Shown: positions 53,049 to 63,133, counted from the stretch's first letter. The stretch: DNA of 64,000 nucleotides from Betaproteobacteria bacterium UBA1934 (GCA_002337055.1 DDFG01000005.1:1078222-1142221); one strand, 5' to 3'. A program made the numbers and translations. Notes: generated by a model not told the origin, from the sequence alone.

Positions 53049-55106
53049 TCAATAATCGAGACGCAACGACAGCCAGTTACGTTGGCCGAACAGACGGGTG
53101 CTGCGGAATTCGCCATTGGTCCGGTTTGCGGCCTGCACGACGTAGGACAACTCGCCCCTGCTGGCGCCGATCTTGAAAGGCCACGCCAAGCGCCAGTCGA
53201 TGCGCTCGATGGGGTCGATGTAGCTGTTGCGCGTCCACTTCATGTAGCCGGTCTTGTAGTAGCTGAGTGTACTTTCCAGATCATAGGGAAGTTGCTGCAT
53301 CCACATCAGGTAACCGGCGTGACGCGGCGCTGAATGCTGAATGAAGCTGGCCAGCGTTGGAATGTCCTGAGACGGGATCGTGTAGTTGCGATTGGGGTCA
53401 ACAACCACGTCGATGCGGATGTAGGAGTGGTTGTACAACAAGCGGGTGCCTTCTGCGGGTTGCCACTTGAGCTGGTATTCTACGCCGCGCGAGCGGACGT
53501 TCTCGGCGTTGAAATAGCTATCCGCCCAGCCGAAGGGCAATTTGGAAAGTGCCGATGTGTCAGTCTGGAAAATGTCGCGCGTGCTGCGATCCAGAGGCAT
53601 CGAGCTGAATTCCAGTTTGTTCGGCATGTGCTCGTTGAAAGCGCGCAGGTCGAGACTGGCGCGGTAATCCTTGATATCCCACAAATAGCCGACTTCGACG
53701 GTGTCCAGTCGTTCGGCAGTGAGGCCACCCCGATAGGCCAGGAAGGTGCGGTCATAGAACGTGGGGATGCCGACCGGCGCGTAGCGCGCGTCGCCTTGGC
53801 TTTCATACAGGCCTGGGACACGGTGGTTTTGCGAGGCGACCAGGCGCAGGGTCTGATCTCTGGTGACATGCCAACTGGCACCCAGACGCGGGTCGAAAAC
53901 CGTGTGGCCGCGATTGTTGCTTTCGAGATTGGCGCCGGCATTGAACAGCAGCGATGGCGACGGGCGCCATTCGAGGTTGCCGAACACGCGTGCGCTGAAT
54001 CGGCTGTGCAGACCATCGGTGAAGAACTGTTTCTCGGAACTCACCTGCTCGTTCCGGAGCGAGGCGCCCCAGACCGCGCGTACCGTTGCCGCAGGTTTCA
54101 GGTTGTGCTGCAACTCCAGTTCGGTGCGGCTGCCACGCCCGCTGTCCGAGAGAATGAATTTGTAACCACCGTACAACACTGGGAATTGGTCGGAGGCCCA
54201 ATCTTCGACATGCGAGAATCGCAGACGCAATTCCTCGCCGTCGCCGAGATTGCGGCGCCAGCCCAGGGTCAGCGCCGTGCTGCTGGCGGCGGCATCGCGA
54301 AAAATATCGGCAAAATCGTTGGGTCGTCCCCGACCGGAGATGTCATACGCCTGACTCAGGGCGAACTGGATCTCATCCTGCGTTGTCAGCGGCAGATTGC
54401 CGCGCAGGTCGTACACCTTGGCGTGACGGCTGTCGTTCGGGTCGAACCAGCCGTCGCTGCCGGTGTACATGTGGCGCAGGCCGGAGTCGCTGATTTCCTG
54501 TACTGTCAAACGCAAATTGGCGTCACCGATGCGGCCGCCCCAGCGAACCGTATAGTCGCGCACGCTCTTGTAGCCATGGTCGACCTTGACCATCCAGCCC
54601 TGTGCAAGCGCGGGGTCGGTCGTGATGATATTGATGACGCCCATGAAGGCATTGGCGCCATATGCAGTGGAGTTGGAACCGCGCATGACTTCGATGCGCT
54701 CGATGTCTTCCAGTGCCACCGGCAGCAGATTCCAGTTTACACCGCCGTGAAAGAGCGGGGAATATTGCGATACGCCGTCGATCAGAACCTGTACGCGCGG
54801 TGAATAGCTTTCGTCGGAAAGGCCGTGGTAGGCGACACGCGGGGCATCCTGATTGGCGGGTGTTGCAAAAAAGCCGGGTACCAGGCGCATCAGTTCCGAG
54901 ACGCTGCGCGCACCCGACTGGCGGATCAATTCGCGGTCGAGTACGGTCATTGATCCCGGTGTTTCGGCGAGCGGCTGTTGCAGCCGGGTAACCGAGGCGA
55001 CGATGGGCAGGCTGGCGAAGTACAATTCTTCATCAGCGGCCGCCGAGGTAGCCGCCAGCGCCATAGCGACGCAAGCCATGGATGTCAGGGACGGCCGTGC
55101 AGACAT
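53049..55106 (-). CDS. TonB-dependent outer-membrane receptor
   Basis: A 685-residue receptor with a signal peptide ending SAAA, a plug domain (LMRLVPGFFA, VLIDGVSQY, IEVMRGSNSTAYG) and a long beta-barrel ending in LSLRLDY with a terminal aromatic. The ATG at 55106 has a GGAG-type site upstream. Ligand is unknown: the motif set is common to several siderophore or cofactor receptors, and no riboswitch precedes it. The MFS gene follows at once. Confidence 0.87.
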   Translation of the reverse strand: MSARPSLTSMACVAMALAATSAAADEELYFASLPIVASVTRLQQPLAETPGSMTVLDRELIRQSGARSVSELMRLVPGFFATPANQDAPRVAYHGLSDESYSPRVQVLIDGVSQYSPLFHGGVNWNLLPVALEDIERIEVMRGSNSTAYGANAFMGVINIITTDPALAQGWMVKVDHGYKSVRDYTVRWGGRIGDANLRLTVQEISDSGLRHMYTGSDGWFDPNDSRHAKVYDLRGNLPLTTQDEIQFALSQAYDISGRGRPNDFADIFRDAAASSTALTLGWRRNLGDGEELRLRFSHVEDWASDQFPVLYGGYKFILSDSGRGSRTELELQHNLKPAATVRAVWGASLRNEQVSSEKQFFTDGLHSRFSARVFGNLEWRPSPSLLFNAGANLESNNRGHTVFDPRLGASWHVTRDQTLRLVASQNHRVPGLYESQGDARYAPVGIPTFYDRTFLAYRGGLTAERLDTVEVGYLWDIKDYRASLDLRAFNEHMPNKLEFSSMPLDRSTRDIFQTDTSALSKLPFGWADSYFNAENVRSRGVEYQLKWQPAEGTRLLYNHSYIRIDVVVDPNRNYTIPSQDIPTLASFIQHSAPRHAGYLMWMQQLPYDLESTLSYYKTGYMKWTRNSYIDPIERIDWRLAWPFKIGASRGELSYVVQAANRTNGEFRSTRLFGQRNWLSLRLDY

Positions 55107-55241
55107 GAAAAACACTCCGGATTCAAGGGCTTCGACTATAACATTAGCAATACTTTGTCGATCATCACTGCTGGCATTCGGGGAATCGACGTGTTGGTTT
55201 TGCCGCAACCCATTTTGGGGCGATGAGCGAGGAGATGCAAG

Positions 55242-55631
55242 ATGAAAAAATGGCTGTGGGTGAGCCTGCTGGTGGCGGGGTTGGCCTGGGCGGGGCCGCA
55301 GGTCGAGCGCGCGGCGGTGCCCGCATCTCCTTCCGCGCGAACCGCCCCGAAAGCGGTGCCGCTGCCCGATAGCGGCGAGCTGGAAAAACGCCTGCAAGCC
55401 TTGAGTTGGCCGCAATTCCGCGCCGTCGTGCAGGCTGTCCCCAAGCTTAAGGCGGATGTCGACGCCTATGGCGCCTTTGGGTGGCAATACGTGCAAGTGC
55501 GTTACAAGACCTATCGCTGGAAAAAGAATATCGACAGGCTGAAAGACGATCAGAAGCGGGAATTGGCCGACCTGATCGAACAGGCTCGCGCCGGGCGTCT
55601 CCCGGCGCAGCCCGTTACTCGCAAGAACTGA
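55242..55631 (+). CDS. Small exported protein of unknown function
   Basis: The 129-residue protein has a typical signal peptide (MKKWLWVSLLVAGLAWA) and a mature domain rich in Lys, Arg and Leu, partly helical (FRAVVQAVPKLKADVDAYG, then YVQVRYKTYRWKKNIDRL). No catalytic motif is visible. The ATG at 55242 has a GGAGATGC leader. It lies between a divergent TonB receptor gene and a convergent BtuF-like gene, with no operon partners. Confidence 0.7.
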   Translation: MKKWLWVSLLVAGLAWAGPQVERAAVPASPSARTAPKAVPLPDSGELEKRLQALSWPQFRAVVQAVPKLKADVDAYGAFGWQYVQVRYKTYRWKKNIDRLKDDQKRELADLIEQARAGRLPAQPVTRKN

Positions 55632-55640
55632 ACGGCGGAA

Positions 55641-56543
55641 TCAGCGCCGTCGCCGGGCCTGGTCCAACTGGGTGCAAAGCCTTTCGGCGCCATCGAGCAA
55701 GCGCGGGGTGGGACGATGCATCCAGTCGGGGTGAATGACGAAAAGGTTGTCGCGTTGGGTGGCGAGCAATCCGGACCATTTTTTCCACTCGTCCAGCCAG
55801 GCCGGTCGTTGCTCGCCAATTCCGGCCGCGACGATCACCTCGGGATTGGCCGCCAGGACGGCCTCCTGGCTGACCGTCGGCGCCAGCGCGTCGATGCCGG
55901 CAAATACATTGTCGCCGCCGCACAGGCGGATGACATCGCTGATCATTTGTTTGCCGCCGACCGTCATCAATGGCTGGTTCCATATTTCGTAAAACACCTT
56001 GACGGTCGGACGTTCGGCATAGGCAGCGCGCAGTTTGCCCAGTCGAACGCGAAATTGCTGCGCGGCAGTTGCGCCTTCGCGCTCAGCACCGCCCAGGCGG
56101 GCGAATCTTTCGAGTTCGGTGGCCACGCTTTCTATCTGGCCGGTCTGACTTAAATACACCGGTACGCCAAGATGTCGGAGCTTGTCGATCAGCCCCGGCG
56201 AATTGCCGCTCTGCCAGGCGATGACCAGATCGGGTTTCAGAGCCAGCAGCGATTCGAGATCAATGCGCGCATAGCTTCCGACTCGTGGGAGTCTGGCGGC
56301 GGCGGGAGGGAAATCGGCATAGTCGACCGTACCGACCACGTGAGCGCCGACGCCGGCCGCGAACAGATTTTCGGTGATGTGCGGTGCCAGGCTGACGATG
56401 CGTTCGGCCGGCCGCGCCATTCGGACTGCCTGCCCTGCGTCGTCGGTAAGCAGCAGGGCTGCTTCGCCGGAAAAAGCCGAGCAAAGCAGCCATACTGAAA
56501 TCAATATCCTGAATGAGGGAAATTGCGAATTTCTTCGGAACAC
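55641..56543 (-). CDS. btuF: BtuF-like periplasmic cobalamin-binding protein
   Basis: A roughly 300-residue class III solute-binding protein: the two-lobed pattern with VSLAPHITENLFAAG, VGTVDYADFP, LKPDLVIAW and a long helix linking the lobes is typical of BtuF. The GTG at 56543 gives a full signal peptide with a basic n-region; a TTG at 56504 is the alternative. It is separated from btuBCD by some 5 kb but fits as the missing binding component. A siderophore specificity is possible. Confidence 0.8.
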   Translation of the reverse strand: MFRRNSQFPSFRILISVWLLCSAFSGEAALLLTDDAGQAVRMARPAERIVSLAPHITENLFAAGVGAHVVGTVDYADFPPAAARLPRVGSYARIDLESLLALKPDLVIAWQSGNSPGLIDKLRHLGVPVYLSQTGQIESVATELERFARLGGAEREGATAAQQFRVRLGKLRAAYAERPTVKVFYEIWNQPLMTVGGKQMISDVIRLCGGDNVFAGIDALAPTVSQEAVLAANPEVIVAAGIGEQRPAWLDEWKKWSGLLATQRDNLFVIHPDWMHRPTPRLLDGAERLCTQLDQARRRR

Positions 56544-56559
56544 GAGATGCGCGGCGGCG

Positions 56560-57189
56560 TTAGCGGGAGGTGGATTCGGCTTCGGGCAGAGTGCGCAAGT
56601 AAAGTTCACGTAGCTCGGCAACATTGGCGTTGCGCGGAAAATCGCGGCTGAGGCGATCCAGTTCGCTGCGGACACGTTCGTATTGGCGCAGATCGAACAG
56701 ACCTGCAAGCAGGAAAAGATCGGCAGTGAGATCGCCCGGCGCGCCGGCCTCCCGTAGTTCCGAATAACGGCGCTCCAGGCGGGCGACCGCGTCGTGTGAC
56801 GGAACGGAACGCATGCGCAGCATCCCGACGCGGCCATCCTGCGTGTTCGAGGGCATTCGGTTCATTTGCCGGGCGATATCGGCCGGAATCTGCTTGACCT
56901 GAACGATAGGCTTGCCTGCCGCGATTTGGCCGGCGGAGTTGCCGATCGATACGCTGCCGGTGCCTTGCCAGTTTTCCTGACGACCGCTTTCGATGAACAA
57001 CAGGCTGAGTGAGGCGGCCTTGTCCAGCGTGATACGGTCGCCGCTCTTCAGGCGCATGAAAGAGTCGAGTCGCGCTTTGCCATCGGTGCCTTCCAGCGTG
57101 ATGGCGCCGCTTAGCGAGGTGATCAGCACCGTGTCGGCCAGCACGGACGAAGAAATCAGCAGCAGAATGCACATTATCAGCTTACGCAT
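56560..57189 (-). CDS. FecR-domain protein
   Basis: The 209-residue exported protein has a signal peptide (MRKLIMCILLLISSSVLA), a FecR-type beta domain (TSLSGAITLEGTDGKARLDSF, FMRLKSGDRITLDK) and a C-terminal helical repeat of tetratricopeptide-like character. It ends about 17 bases before the BtuF-like start and follows the cyclase gene by three bases. FecR proteins next to CHASE2 adenylate cyclases are common in betaproteobacteria; a sensing partnership is inferred. Confidence 0.8.
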   Translation of the reverse strand: MRKLIMCILLLISSSVLADTVLITSLSGAITLEGTDGKARLDSFMRLKSGDRITLDKAASLSLLFIESGRQENWQGTGSVSIGNSAGQIAAGKPIVQVKQIPADIARQMNRMPSNTQDGRVGMLRMRSVPSHDAVARLERRYSELREAGAPGDLTADLFLLAGLFDLRQYERVRSELDRLSRDFPRNANVAELRELYLRTLPEAESTSR

Positions 57190-57192
57190 GGA

Positions 57193-59142
57193 TCATTCCT
57201 CCAACCCCTCGATCGCAAAGACGTCGACCGGTTCCGCGCGGCCTTTAACCGTCAGGTTGGCCGACGAACCGGTAACGATGCCCCGACCCGCCGCCTCGAG
57301 CGTGGCACGGCTGGCCAGGATGGGCGAACCCAGCGACTTCGTGGCGCTCTCCAGACGCGAGGCGAGATTCGCTGTATCGCCAATCACAGTGTACTCCATA
57401 CGGTCAGGCGAGCCGATGTTTCCCGCCACGACGATGCCGGTATGCAAACCGATGCCGATCGCGAAGGGTGGCAGCGGCGTGCCTATGTGCTCCTGGGCCA
57501 TCCACGCCTGAATGTCGGCGGCTGCCGCCTTCAAACGCAGGGCGGCCCGAATGGCTCTGCGGGCATGATCGGGTTGCGATAGCGGGATGCCGAATTCAGC
57601 CATGACAGCGTCGCCGATGAACTTGTCAATGAACGCCCCTTCAGCCTGGAGAATGGCGCATGCGCACGCAAACCAGTGGTTGAGCATGGTGACGATGGCT
57701 TCCGCAGGCAGGATTTCCGACAAACTAGTGAAATTGCGAATGTCGCAGAAAAGCACCGTGGCTTCGAGCGATTTGCCGCCCAGGGCAGGCATCTCGTCCG
57801 AGTCGATCATGGTGTCGACCAGATCACGCGATACATAGCGGGTGAACATTGAGCGGATGCGCGCTCGCTCGCGGTCCCCAAAAACCAAGCGCAGGCCGTA
57901 ACATCCCGCGAAAAGCAAGATCGTTGCGAACTGTGCGTGCATCAGCGGTATGAGCACAAGATGTCGATGCAATCCGTAGGCAGACACGGAGAGAAGTAGC
58001 AGCGAGGCGAGCAAGATCGTGGTGCCATGCCACGCATTCAAACGCAGCCAGGCGCATGCGCCGATCAAGAGGAGGGTGCCCATGAACAGTGTTCGCGCCA
58101 GCATGCCGGGTTCGACAAACTGCCTACCGGCGAGCAAAGCCTCGACGGTCTGCGCATGAATCTCGGGTCCCGACATCAGGCGGGAACTGAAGACGCCGTG
58201 CCCATAGGGCGTAAGGTGGAGGTCATTGGAACCACCATAGGCCGGGCCGACGATGGCGATCTTTCCGCGCAGTGCCTGAACCCGCGGGTCGTGTTCGGCC
58301 CCCGGAGCCAGAAGATCACGCATGGCGATACGAGGAACTGTGCCTGGTGGACCAGAGAAAGCGACCCGCCGCGGCGGGTCGCTCGCGTGGATGGGGCGGT
58401 CGCCAAGTACCCAGGTGTCGGTGGTGGTGGCCAGTCCCTCGGCGCGGAGTGCGATCAGGAGAGGAAAAGAGAGAAGCTGTAGTCCCCCCGGTCGTGCCTC
58501 GGCCGCGCCGGGCGCGAGTGCCGACATACTGCGCCAAGTGCCGTCTGCATCGAGCTCAAGGTTGGTGGCCCCCAGGTGCCCCCGCAAGTCGAGATTGGGC
58601 AGCACCGCCAGGAATTCGGCACGTGGCAGCAACGGGTCGGGGCCATTCCGGTGCGCCGCTGCAAGGAGTACGTTTCCTGCTGCCAGTTGTTCGCGAAATC
58701 CTCTGTCATACTGCCGCGCGGCCAAACTGTTCTGGCCACCCACCTTTTCCAGCCAATGTTCCGGGCTAATGCTGAACAACATGTCAAGTGCGATGAGTCG
58801 CACGCCGGCCTGACGTAGAACCGCCATCGCTCGGGCGAAATGAGGGGTCCAGAATACCAAGGGGTCGTCGGGAAACTCGTTCAGGGTCGCTTCATCGATT
58901 TCGACGATCACAACCTGCTGATCCGAATGCCGCAGACCGGATACGCGAAACCAGAGATCGTTCCAGTTTGCCTCCAGGGTATTCAGCGCGCCCTGTTGCC
59001 AGACGACCTCGGTGAGTACGAGCAAAAGGGCGGCGAGAAGGAATGTTGTGCGTTCAACCCGGCGTTCGCGCGCGTTCGTACTCAGGCCAAAGGGGAGGCG
59101 ACAGGCGAACAGTTTCGACAGGAGAAGAGCGAATTTCGACAT
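57193..59142 (-). CDS. CHASE2-domain adenylate/guanylate cyclase
   Basis: A 649-residue membrane enzyme. A first transmembrane helix (about 32-50) precedes the extracytoplasmic CHASE2 domain (about 55-330), then three further helices (about 345-420) and a class III nucleotide cyclase domain (about 445-645) with TVLFCDIRNFTSLSE, GDAVMAEFG and GDTANLASRLE metal- and substrate-binding motifs. It makes cyclic AMP or GMP upon an unknown periplasmic signal. It is followed by the FecR gene at three bases. Confidence 0.92.
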   Translation of the reverse strand: MSKFALLLSKLFACRLPFGLSTNARERRVERTTFLLAALLLVLTEVVWQQGALNTLEANWNDLWFRVSGLRHSDQQVVIVEIDEATLNEFPDDPLVFWTPHFARAMAVLRQAGVRLIALDMLFSISPEHWLEKVGGQNSLAARQYDRGFREQLAAGNVLLAAAHRNGPDPLLPRAEFLAVLPNLDLRGHLGATNLELDADGTWRSMSALAPGAAEARPGGLQLLSFPLLIALRAEGLATTTDTWVLGDRPIHASDPPRRVAFSGPPGTVPRIAMRDLLAPGAEHDPRVQALRGKIAIVGPAYGGSNDLHLTPYGHGVFSSRLMSGPEIHAQTVEALLAGRQFVEPGMLARTLFMGTLLLIGACAWLRLNAWHGTTILLASLLLLSVSAYGLHRHLVLIPLMHAQFATILLFAGCYGLRLVFGDRERARIRSMFTRYVSRDLVDTMIDSDEMPALGGKSLEATVLFCDIRNFTSLSEILPAEAIVTMLNHWFACACAILQAEGAFIDKFIGDAVMAEFGIPLSQPDHARRAIRAALRLKAAAADIQAWMAQEHIGTPLPPFAIGIGLHTGIVVAGNIGSPDRMEYTVIGDTANLASRLESATKSLGSPILASRATLEAAGRGIVTGSSANLTVKGRAEPVDVFAIEGLEE

Positions 59143-59297
59143 GCTGAGCGACTCCGTAGCGCTGCAAGAGAGTCATGGTACGCCTTACCTTGGCCGCCAT
59201 GTATTGTCGGGTTTTTGCCCCCGTCCAGCGCTGTGCCGTTAAAATGGAAGCCTTTCTTGGCTGGCAGGCTGACGTGACGACTCCCCCCTCCCCGGCG

Positions 59298-61070
59298 ATG
59301 ACCAGCCGGCAGATTTACGAACGCCTGCTGACCTGGGTGCGACCGCACTGGCGCATCTTTGCCGTAGCGATTCTCGGCATGGTGCTGACGGCGATCACCG
59401 AGCCGCTCTTTCCAGCGCTGATGAAACAGTTGCTTGATAACGGTTTTGCGACGACGGGTCGAGCCGACGCAATGCTTTTCGCCGGCGCGATGGTGGGCAT
59501 ATTTGTCATCCGCGGTATTGCCAACTTCGTCGGCGGCTACGCCATGGCCTGGGTGGCGGCGCGCATCGTCATGGATTTGCGCCGCGCCATGTTCGAGCGC
59601 CTGCTGATTCTGCCGACCGGCTATTACGACGACCAGTCGACCGGGGCGCTGATTTCCAAGGTCGCCTACGACGTCACCAACGTCACTCAGGCGGCGACAA
59701 CCGTGCTGACCACCATCGTCCGCGACAGCCTGACCATCGCCGGCCTGCTCGGCTACCTGCTCTATCTCGACTGGAAACTCACGATGATCGCGCTGACCGT
59801 CGGCCCTTTCATCTTCTGGGTCATCCGCATCTTCGGCAAGCGCCTGCGGCACGCTGCGCGCACCGGTTATTCAGCGATGGGGGCGATCACCCACATCCTC
59901 GAGGAGACGGTGGGGGCGCACAAGGTGGTCAAGATATTCGGCGGCCAGCAATACGAGGCATCACGGTTTGCCGAAGCGACCAATACTTTTCGCCGCGCCA
60001 ACATGCGCGAGGCGGTGGCTTCATCCGCAACCGTGCCGTTGACCCAGTTGGCGGCATCGATCTCGGTGGCAGTCATCACCTACATGGCGCTGGTCCAGTC
60101 AGCGCACGATGGCGGCACGACCGTCGGCATGTTCATTTCCTTCATCACGGCGCTGTTGATGTTGCTGGCGCCGGTCAAACGACTGACCGAAGTGAGCGCG
60201 CCCTTGCAGCGCGGCCTGGCGGCGGCCGAAAGCGTGTTCGAGGTGCTTGATCAAGTGCCGGAAGACGACCCCGGAACGGTCGTGCTGCCGCGCGCACAGG
60301 GCCATGTGCGCTTCGAGGGCGTACATTTCAGCTATCCCGACGCGCCCCGACCGGCGCTCAGGGGCATCGATCTCGACATCGCGCCGGGGCAGACCGTAGC
60401 GCTGGTCGGGGCCTCCGGCAGCGGCAAGACGACGATGGCGGCGCTGATTCCGCGTTTCTATCATCCGCAATCGGGCCGCGTGCTGCTCGACGGCCATCAC
60501 CTCGAAGCGCTGACGCTCGCCAGCCTGCGCGCCAATATCGCGCTGGTTAGCCAGGATGTCGTGCTGTTCAACGACACCGTGCGCGCCAACATCGCATACG
60601 GGGCATCCGGGCAGGCGAGCGAAGCGGAGATCATCGCGGCGGCGAAGGCGGCGAATGCGTGGGAGTTCATCCAGCGCATGGAGCAGGGGCTGGAAACCGA
60701 AGTCGGCGAAAACGGCGTCAAACTTTCAGGCGGCCAACGCCAGCGTCTCGCCATCGCCCGTGCCTTCCTCAAGAACGCGCCGCTGCTGATTCTCGACGAA
60801 GCCACCTCGGCGCTAGATTCCGAATCCGAGCGCCAGATCCAGGCGGCGCTGGAGACCCTGATTCAGGGGCGGACGACGCTGGTCATCGCGCACCGCCTGT
60901 CGACCATCGAGCGCGCCGATCTGATCGTCGTGCTGGCGCAAGGTGAAATCGTCGAACGCGGCACCCATGCCAAACTGCTGGCCAAGGGCGGCGTCTATGC
61001 GCGCTTGCAGCAGTTGCAGCGCGAGGCGGGGGCGGAAGCCGCGTCAGCTGGCGAGCCGACGGTAGCGTAG
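59298..61070 (+). CDS. msbA: Lipid A export ABC transporter MsbA
   Basis: The 590-residue half-transporter has an N-terminal six-helix membrane domain and a C-terminal ATPase (Walker A GASGSGKTT, LSGGQRQRLAIAR, LLILDEATSALD). It flips lipid A-core across the inner membrane. The start at 59298 (MTSRQIYERL) matches family length; an ATG at 59244 would add 18 residues. It overlaps the convergent glycosyltransferase by 27 bases. Confidence 0.92.
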   Translation: MTSRQIYERLLTWVRPHWRIFAVAILGMVLTAITEPLFPALMKQLLDNGFATTGRADAMLFAGAMVGIFVIRGIANFVGGYAMAWVAARIVMDLRRAMFERLLILPTGYYDDQSTGALISKVAYDVTNVTQAATTVLTTIVRDSLTIAGLLGYLLYLDWKLTMIALTVGPFIFWVIRIFGKRLRHAARTGYSAMGAITHILEETVGAHKVVKIFGGQQYEASRFAEATNTFRRANMREAVASSATVPLTQLAASISVAVITYMALVQSAHDGGTTVGMFISFITALLMLLAPVKRLTEVSAPLQRGLAAAESVFEVLDQVPEDDPGTVVLPRAQGHVRFEGVHFSYPDAPRPALRGIDLDIAPGQTVALVGASGSGKTTMAALIPRFYHPQSGRVLLDGHHLEALTLASLRANIALVSQDVVLFNDTVRANIAYGASGQASEAEIIAAAKAANAWEFIQRMEQGLETEVGENGVKLSGGQRQRLAIARAFLKNAPLLILDEATSALDSESERQIQAALETLIQGRTTLVIAHRLSTIERADLIVVLAQGEIVERGTHAKLLAKGGVYARLQQLQREAGAEAASAGEPTVA

Positions 61071-62039
61071 CCGCTTTAGCCAGAAGAACGGCGCCAGCAG
61101 CCACGGCGCCTTGGCGTAGGTGAGGATGCGGATGCGGAAGGCGAGCGGCTGGTCGCCGGCGCGCCGCCAGGCGTGCCAGGTTTCTGCCGCGCCCCGTTTG
61201 TTGAACATTGCTTCGACGAAGGCTTCCTTGTTGATTTTTTGTTGCAGCCAGACCCGCACCGCCGGATTTGCGTCGAGTTGCCGTGCTTCGGCGAGCAGAC
61301 GCTGGAGTTCGGCCTGCGTGCTGGCGAGCTTGCGGGTCAGGCCGCGGATCACGGCGGTGGCGGTCAGCGCTTTCTGCTGATTGGTCAGGCCGCCGCGCCG
61401 GTATTGGACCAGCGGCTTCGGCAGGGTCACGGCGCGGCCATCGGCCACGGCGCGGAAGGCCATCATCATGTCTTCGCCGACGATGCCGGTCGGCAGGCCG
61501 CCGAAGCGGTCGAACAGGCGGCGCGTCCACGCCTGCGCCGCGCCGATGACGTGCGGCGGCCGGCGGATCCAGTCGTCGAGGGAGCGCCAGGCGGCGAGAT
61601 CGTCGATGGTGATCTCTCCGCGTGTCGTGCCGTCCGGGTCCATGTCGATCAGGTGGGCGGCGATCAGTTCGGGTTGACGATTCCGCTCCAGCCAGAATTG
61701 GACGACGCGGCTGACTCGCTGCGGCAGCGAAATGTCGTCGCCGGCGGTGATGAAAATCAGTTCGCCGCTCGACCGTCGCACCGCCTGGTCGATGTTGCCG
61801 CCGATGCCGAGATTGGTTTCGTTGCGATGTACGAGCAGGCGATGCGGGCCGGCGTAGCCGCGCAGCGTCTCCTCGATGACCGCGAAACTGGCGTCAGTCG
61901 AACAGTCGTCGGACACGACGATTTCCAGATTCGGGTAATCCTGCGCCAGCGCGCCCTCGATGGCTTCACGCAGGCAGTGCGCCTGGTTGTAGCTGATCAG
62001 CAGCATGGTGGCGCGCGGCAGGATCGTTTTGGCGGGCAT
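61044..62039 (-). CDS. Family 2 glycosyltransferase
   Basis: A 331-residue GT-A enzyme: nucleotide-sugar region DDCSTDASF near residue 43, the GDD metal motif (FITAGDDISLPQR), and the late EDMMMAF loop. It has no membrane anchor. It follows another glycosyltransferase by two bases, so the two form a small glycan-assembly unit; with MsbA and the O-antigen ligase-like gene it belongs to lipopolysaccharide synthesis. Confidence 0.9.
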   Translation of the reverse strand: MPAKTILPRATMLLISYNQAHCLREAIEGALAQDYPNLEIVVSDDCSTDASFAVIEETLRGYAGPHRLLVHRNETNLGIGGNIDQAVRRSSGELIFITAGDDISLPQRVSRVVQFWLERNRQPELIAAHLIDMDPDGTTRGEITIDDLAAWRSLDDWIRRPPHVIGAAQAWTRRLFDRFGGLPTGIVGEDMMMAFRAVADGRAVTLPKPLVQYRRGGLTNQQKALTATAVIRGLTRKLASTQAELQRLLAEARQLDANPAVRVWLQQKINKEAFVEAMFNKRGAAETWHAWRRAGDQPLAFRIRILTYAKAPWLLAPFFWLKRLRYRRLAS

Positions 62040-62041
62040 GG

Positions 62042-63133
62042 TCAGGCGTCGAGCAAGGCCAGTACCGAGCTGGCGTGCTGGTCGACCGAGTACGGATAAT
62101 GGATGTGCACGGCCGGATCGGGGAGGCTCAGCGTGCCGGCCGCGCGACGTTGCAGCGCGGCGTCGAGTGCGCGACGCAACCCCTCGACGGTGCGGGCAAA
62201 GCGCAGGCAGGCGGTGTCGGACAGGACTTCGACGGCGCCGACCGTGTCGGCGAACAAGACTGGTGTTCCGCACAGCACCGCCTCCGGCCCGACCATGCCA
62301 AAAGCCTCGTAGCGCGAAGCGAGGATGACAGCGTCGGCTGCCGCGTAAAGGGCCGGCATGTCCTGCCGGAAGCCGAGGTTGAGGACGCCGGGAGCGTTCA
62401 ACGGGGCCTTTCCGGCCACGGCGAGGCGGATGCCGGAAGGAAAATCGGCGAGCGCCGCCAGAATCAGGTCGGCCCCCTTCAGGGCATGGTTGTTGGACGG
62501 GAATAGCAGCAGAAATTCGTCGTCGGCGACACTGAGCGCGACGCGGGTGGCGGCGCGATTCTTACGTGCCGCCAGCGAAAAGGCGGCAGTGTCAACCGGC
62601 GGGCGGAGTGTGTGAATCCGGGTGGGCGGGACGTCGTACAGCGTGGCGATTTCGTTCGCCACCTTGCCCGAATGCGCGACGATGGCGCGGGCCTGCGCAT
62701 ACAGGGCGTGTTCGTGGGCGACGGTGCGGCGGTCGAACCAGCCGGGGCGCTTCTTGCGCTCGTGCAGGTGGCCGAGGTGGGTGCCGCCTGCAATGGCGAT
62801 CTCTGCGCCGGCTACCCGCGAAATGGCCAGCGTCGGCCAGCCGGAACGGGCATAACGCAGCGCAGTGCGCTCAAACAGCAGGGTGTCGAGCCGGGCCAGG
62901 CCGGTGCGTGGCGGCAGTACGACAAACTCGACCGAGCTTGGAGCCGCTGCCCACTCGACCCGCTGGGCGATCACGCGCACCGCAGTGCCCAGCTTTGACA
63001 GGGCGCCGATCAGGTCGAGGACGTAGCGCTCCATGCCGCCGCCGGGGCGGACGCTGTGGAAGATCAGGTTGCAGCCTTGCGGCAGGCCCATGTGAATGGT
63101 GCGGTCGTCGTGGGAGGGCCAAAAGTGTATCAT
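62042..63133 (-). CDS. Family 4 glycosyltransferase (lipopolysaccharide core type)
   Basis: The 363-residue GT-B enzyme has the N-terminal FHSVRPGGGMERYV acceptor region and the C-terminal E-x7-E donor motif in YEAFGMVGPEAVLCG. Two starts are possible, 63133 (MIHFWP, AGGGG upstream) and 63091 (MGLPQG). It is similar to heptosyl/glucosyl transferases of the lipopolysaccharide core. The ligase-like gene is divergent. Confidence 0.88.
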   Translation of the reverse strand: MIHFWPSHDDRTIHMGLPQGCNLIFHSVRPGGGMERYVLDLIGALSKLGTAVRVIAQRVEWAAAPSSVEFVVLPPRTGLARLDTLLFERTALRYARSGWPTLAISRVAGAEIAIAGGTHLGHLHERKKRPGWFDRRTVAHEHALYAQARAIVAHSGKVANEIATLYDVPPTRIHTLRPPVDTAAFSLAARKNRAATRVALSVADDEFLLLFPSNNHALKGADLILAALADFPSGIRLAVAGKAPLNAPGVLNLGFRQDMPALYAAADAVILASRYEAFGMVGPEAVLCGTPVLFADTVGAVEVLSDTACLRFARTVEGLRRALDAALQRRAAGTLSLPDPAVHIHYPYSVDQHASSVLALLDA

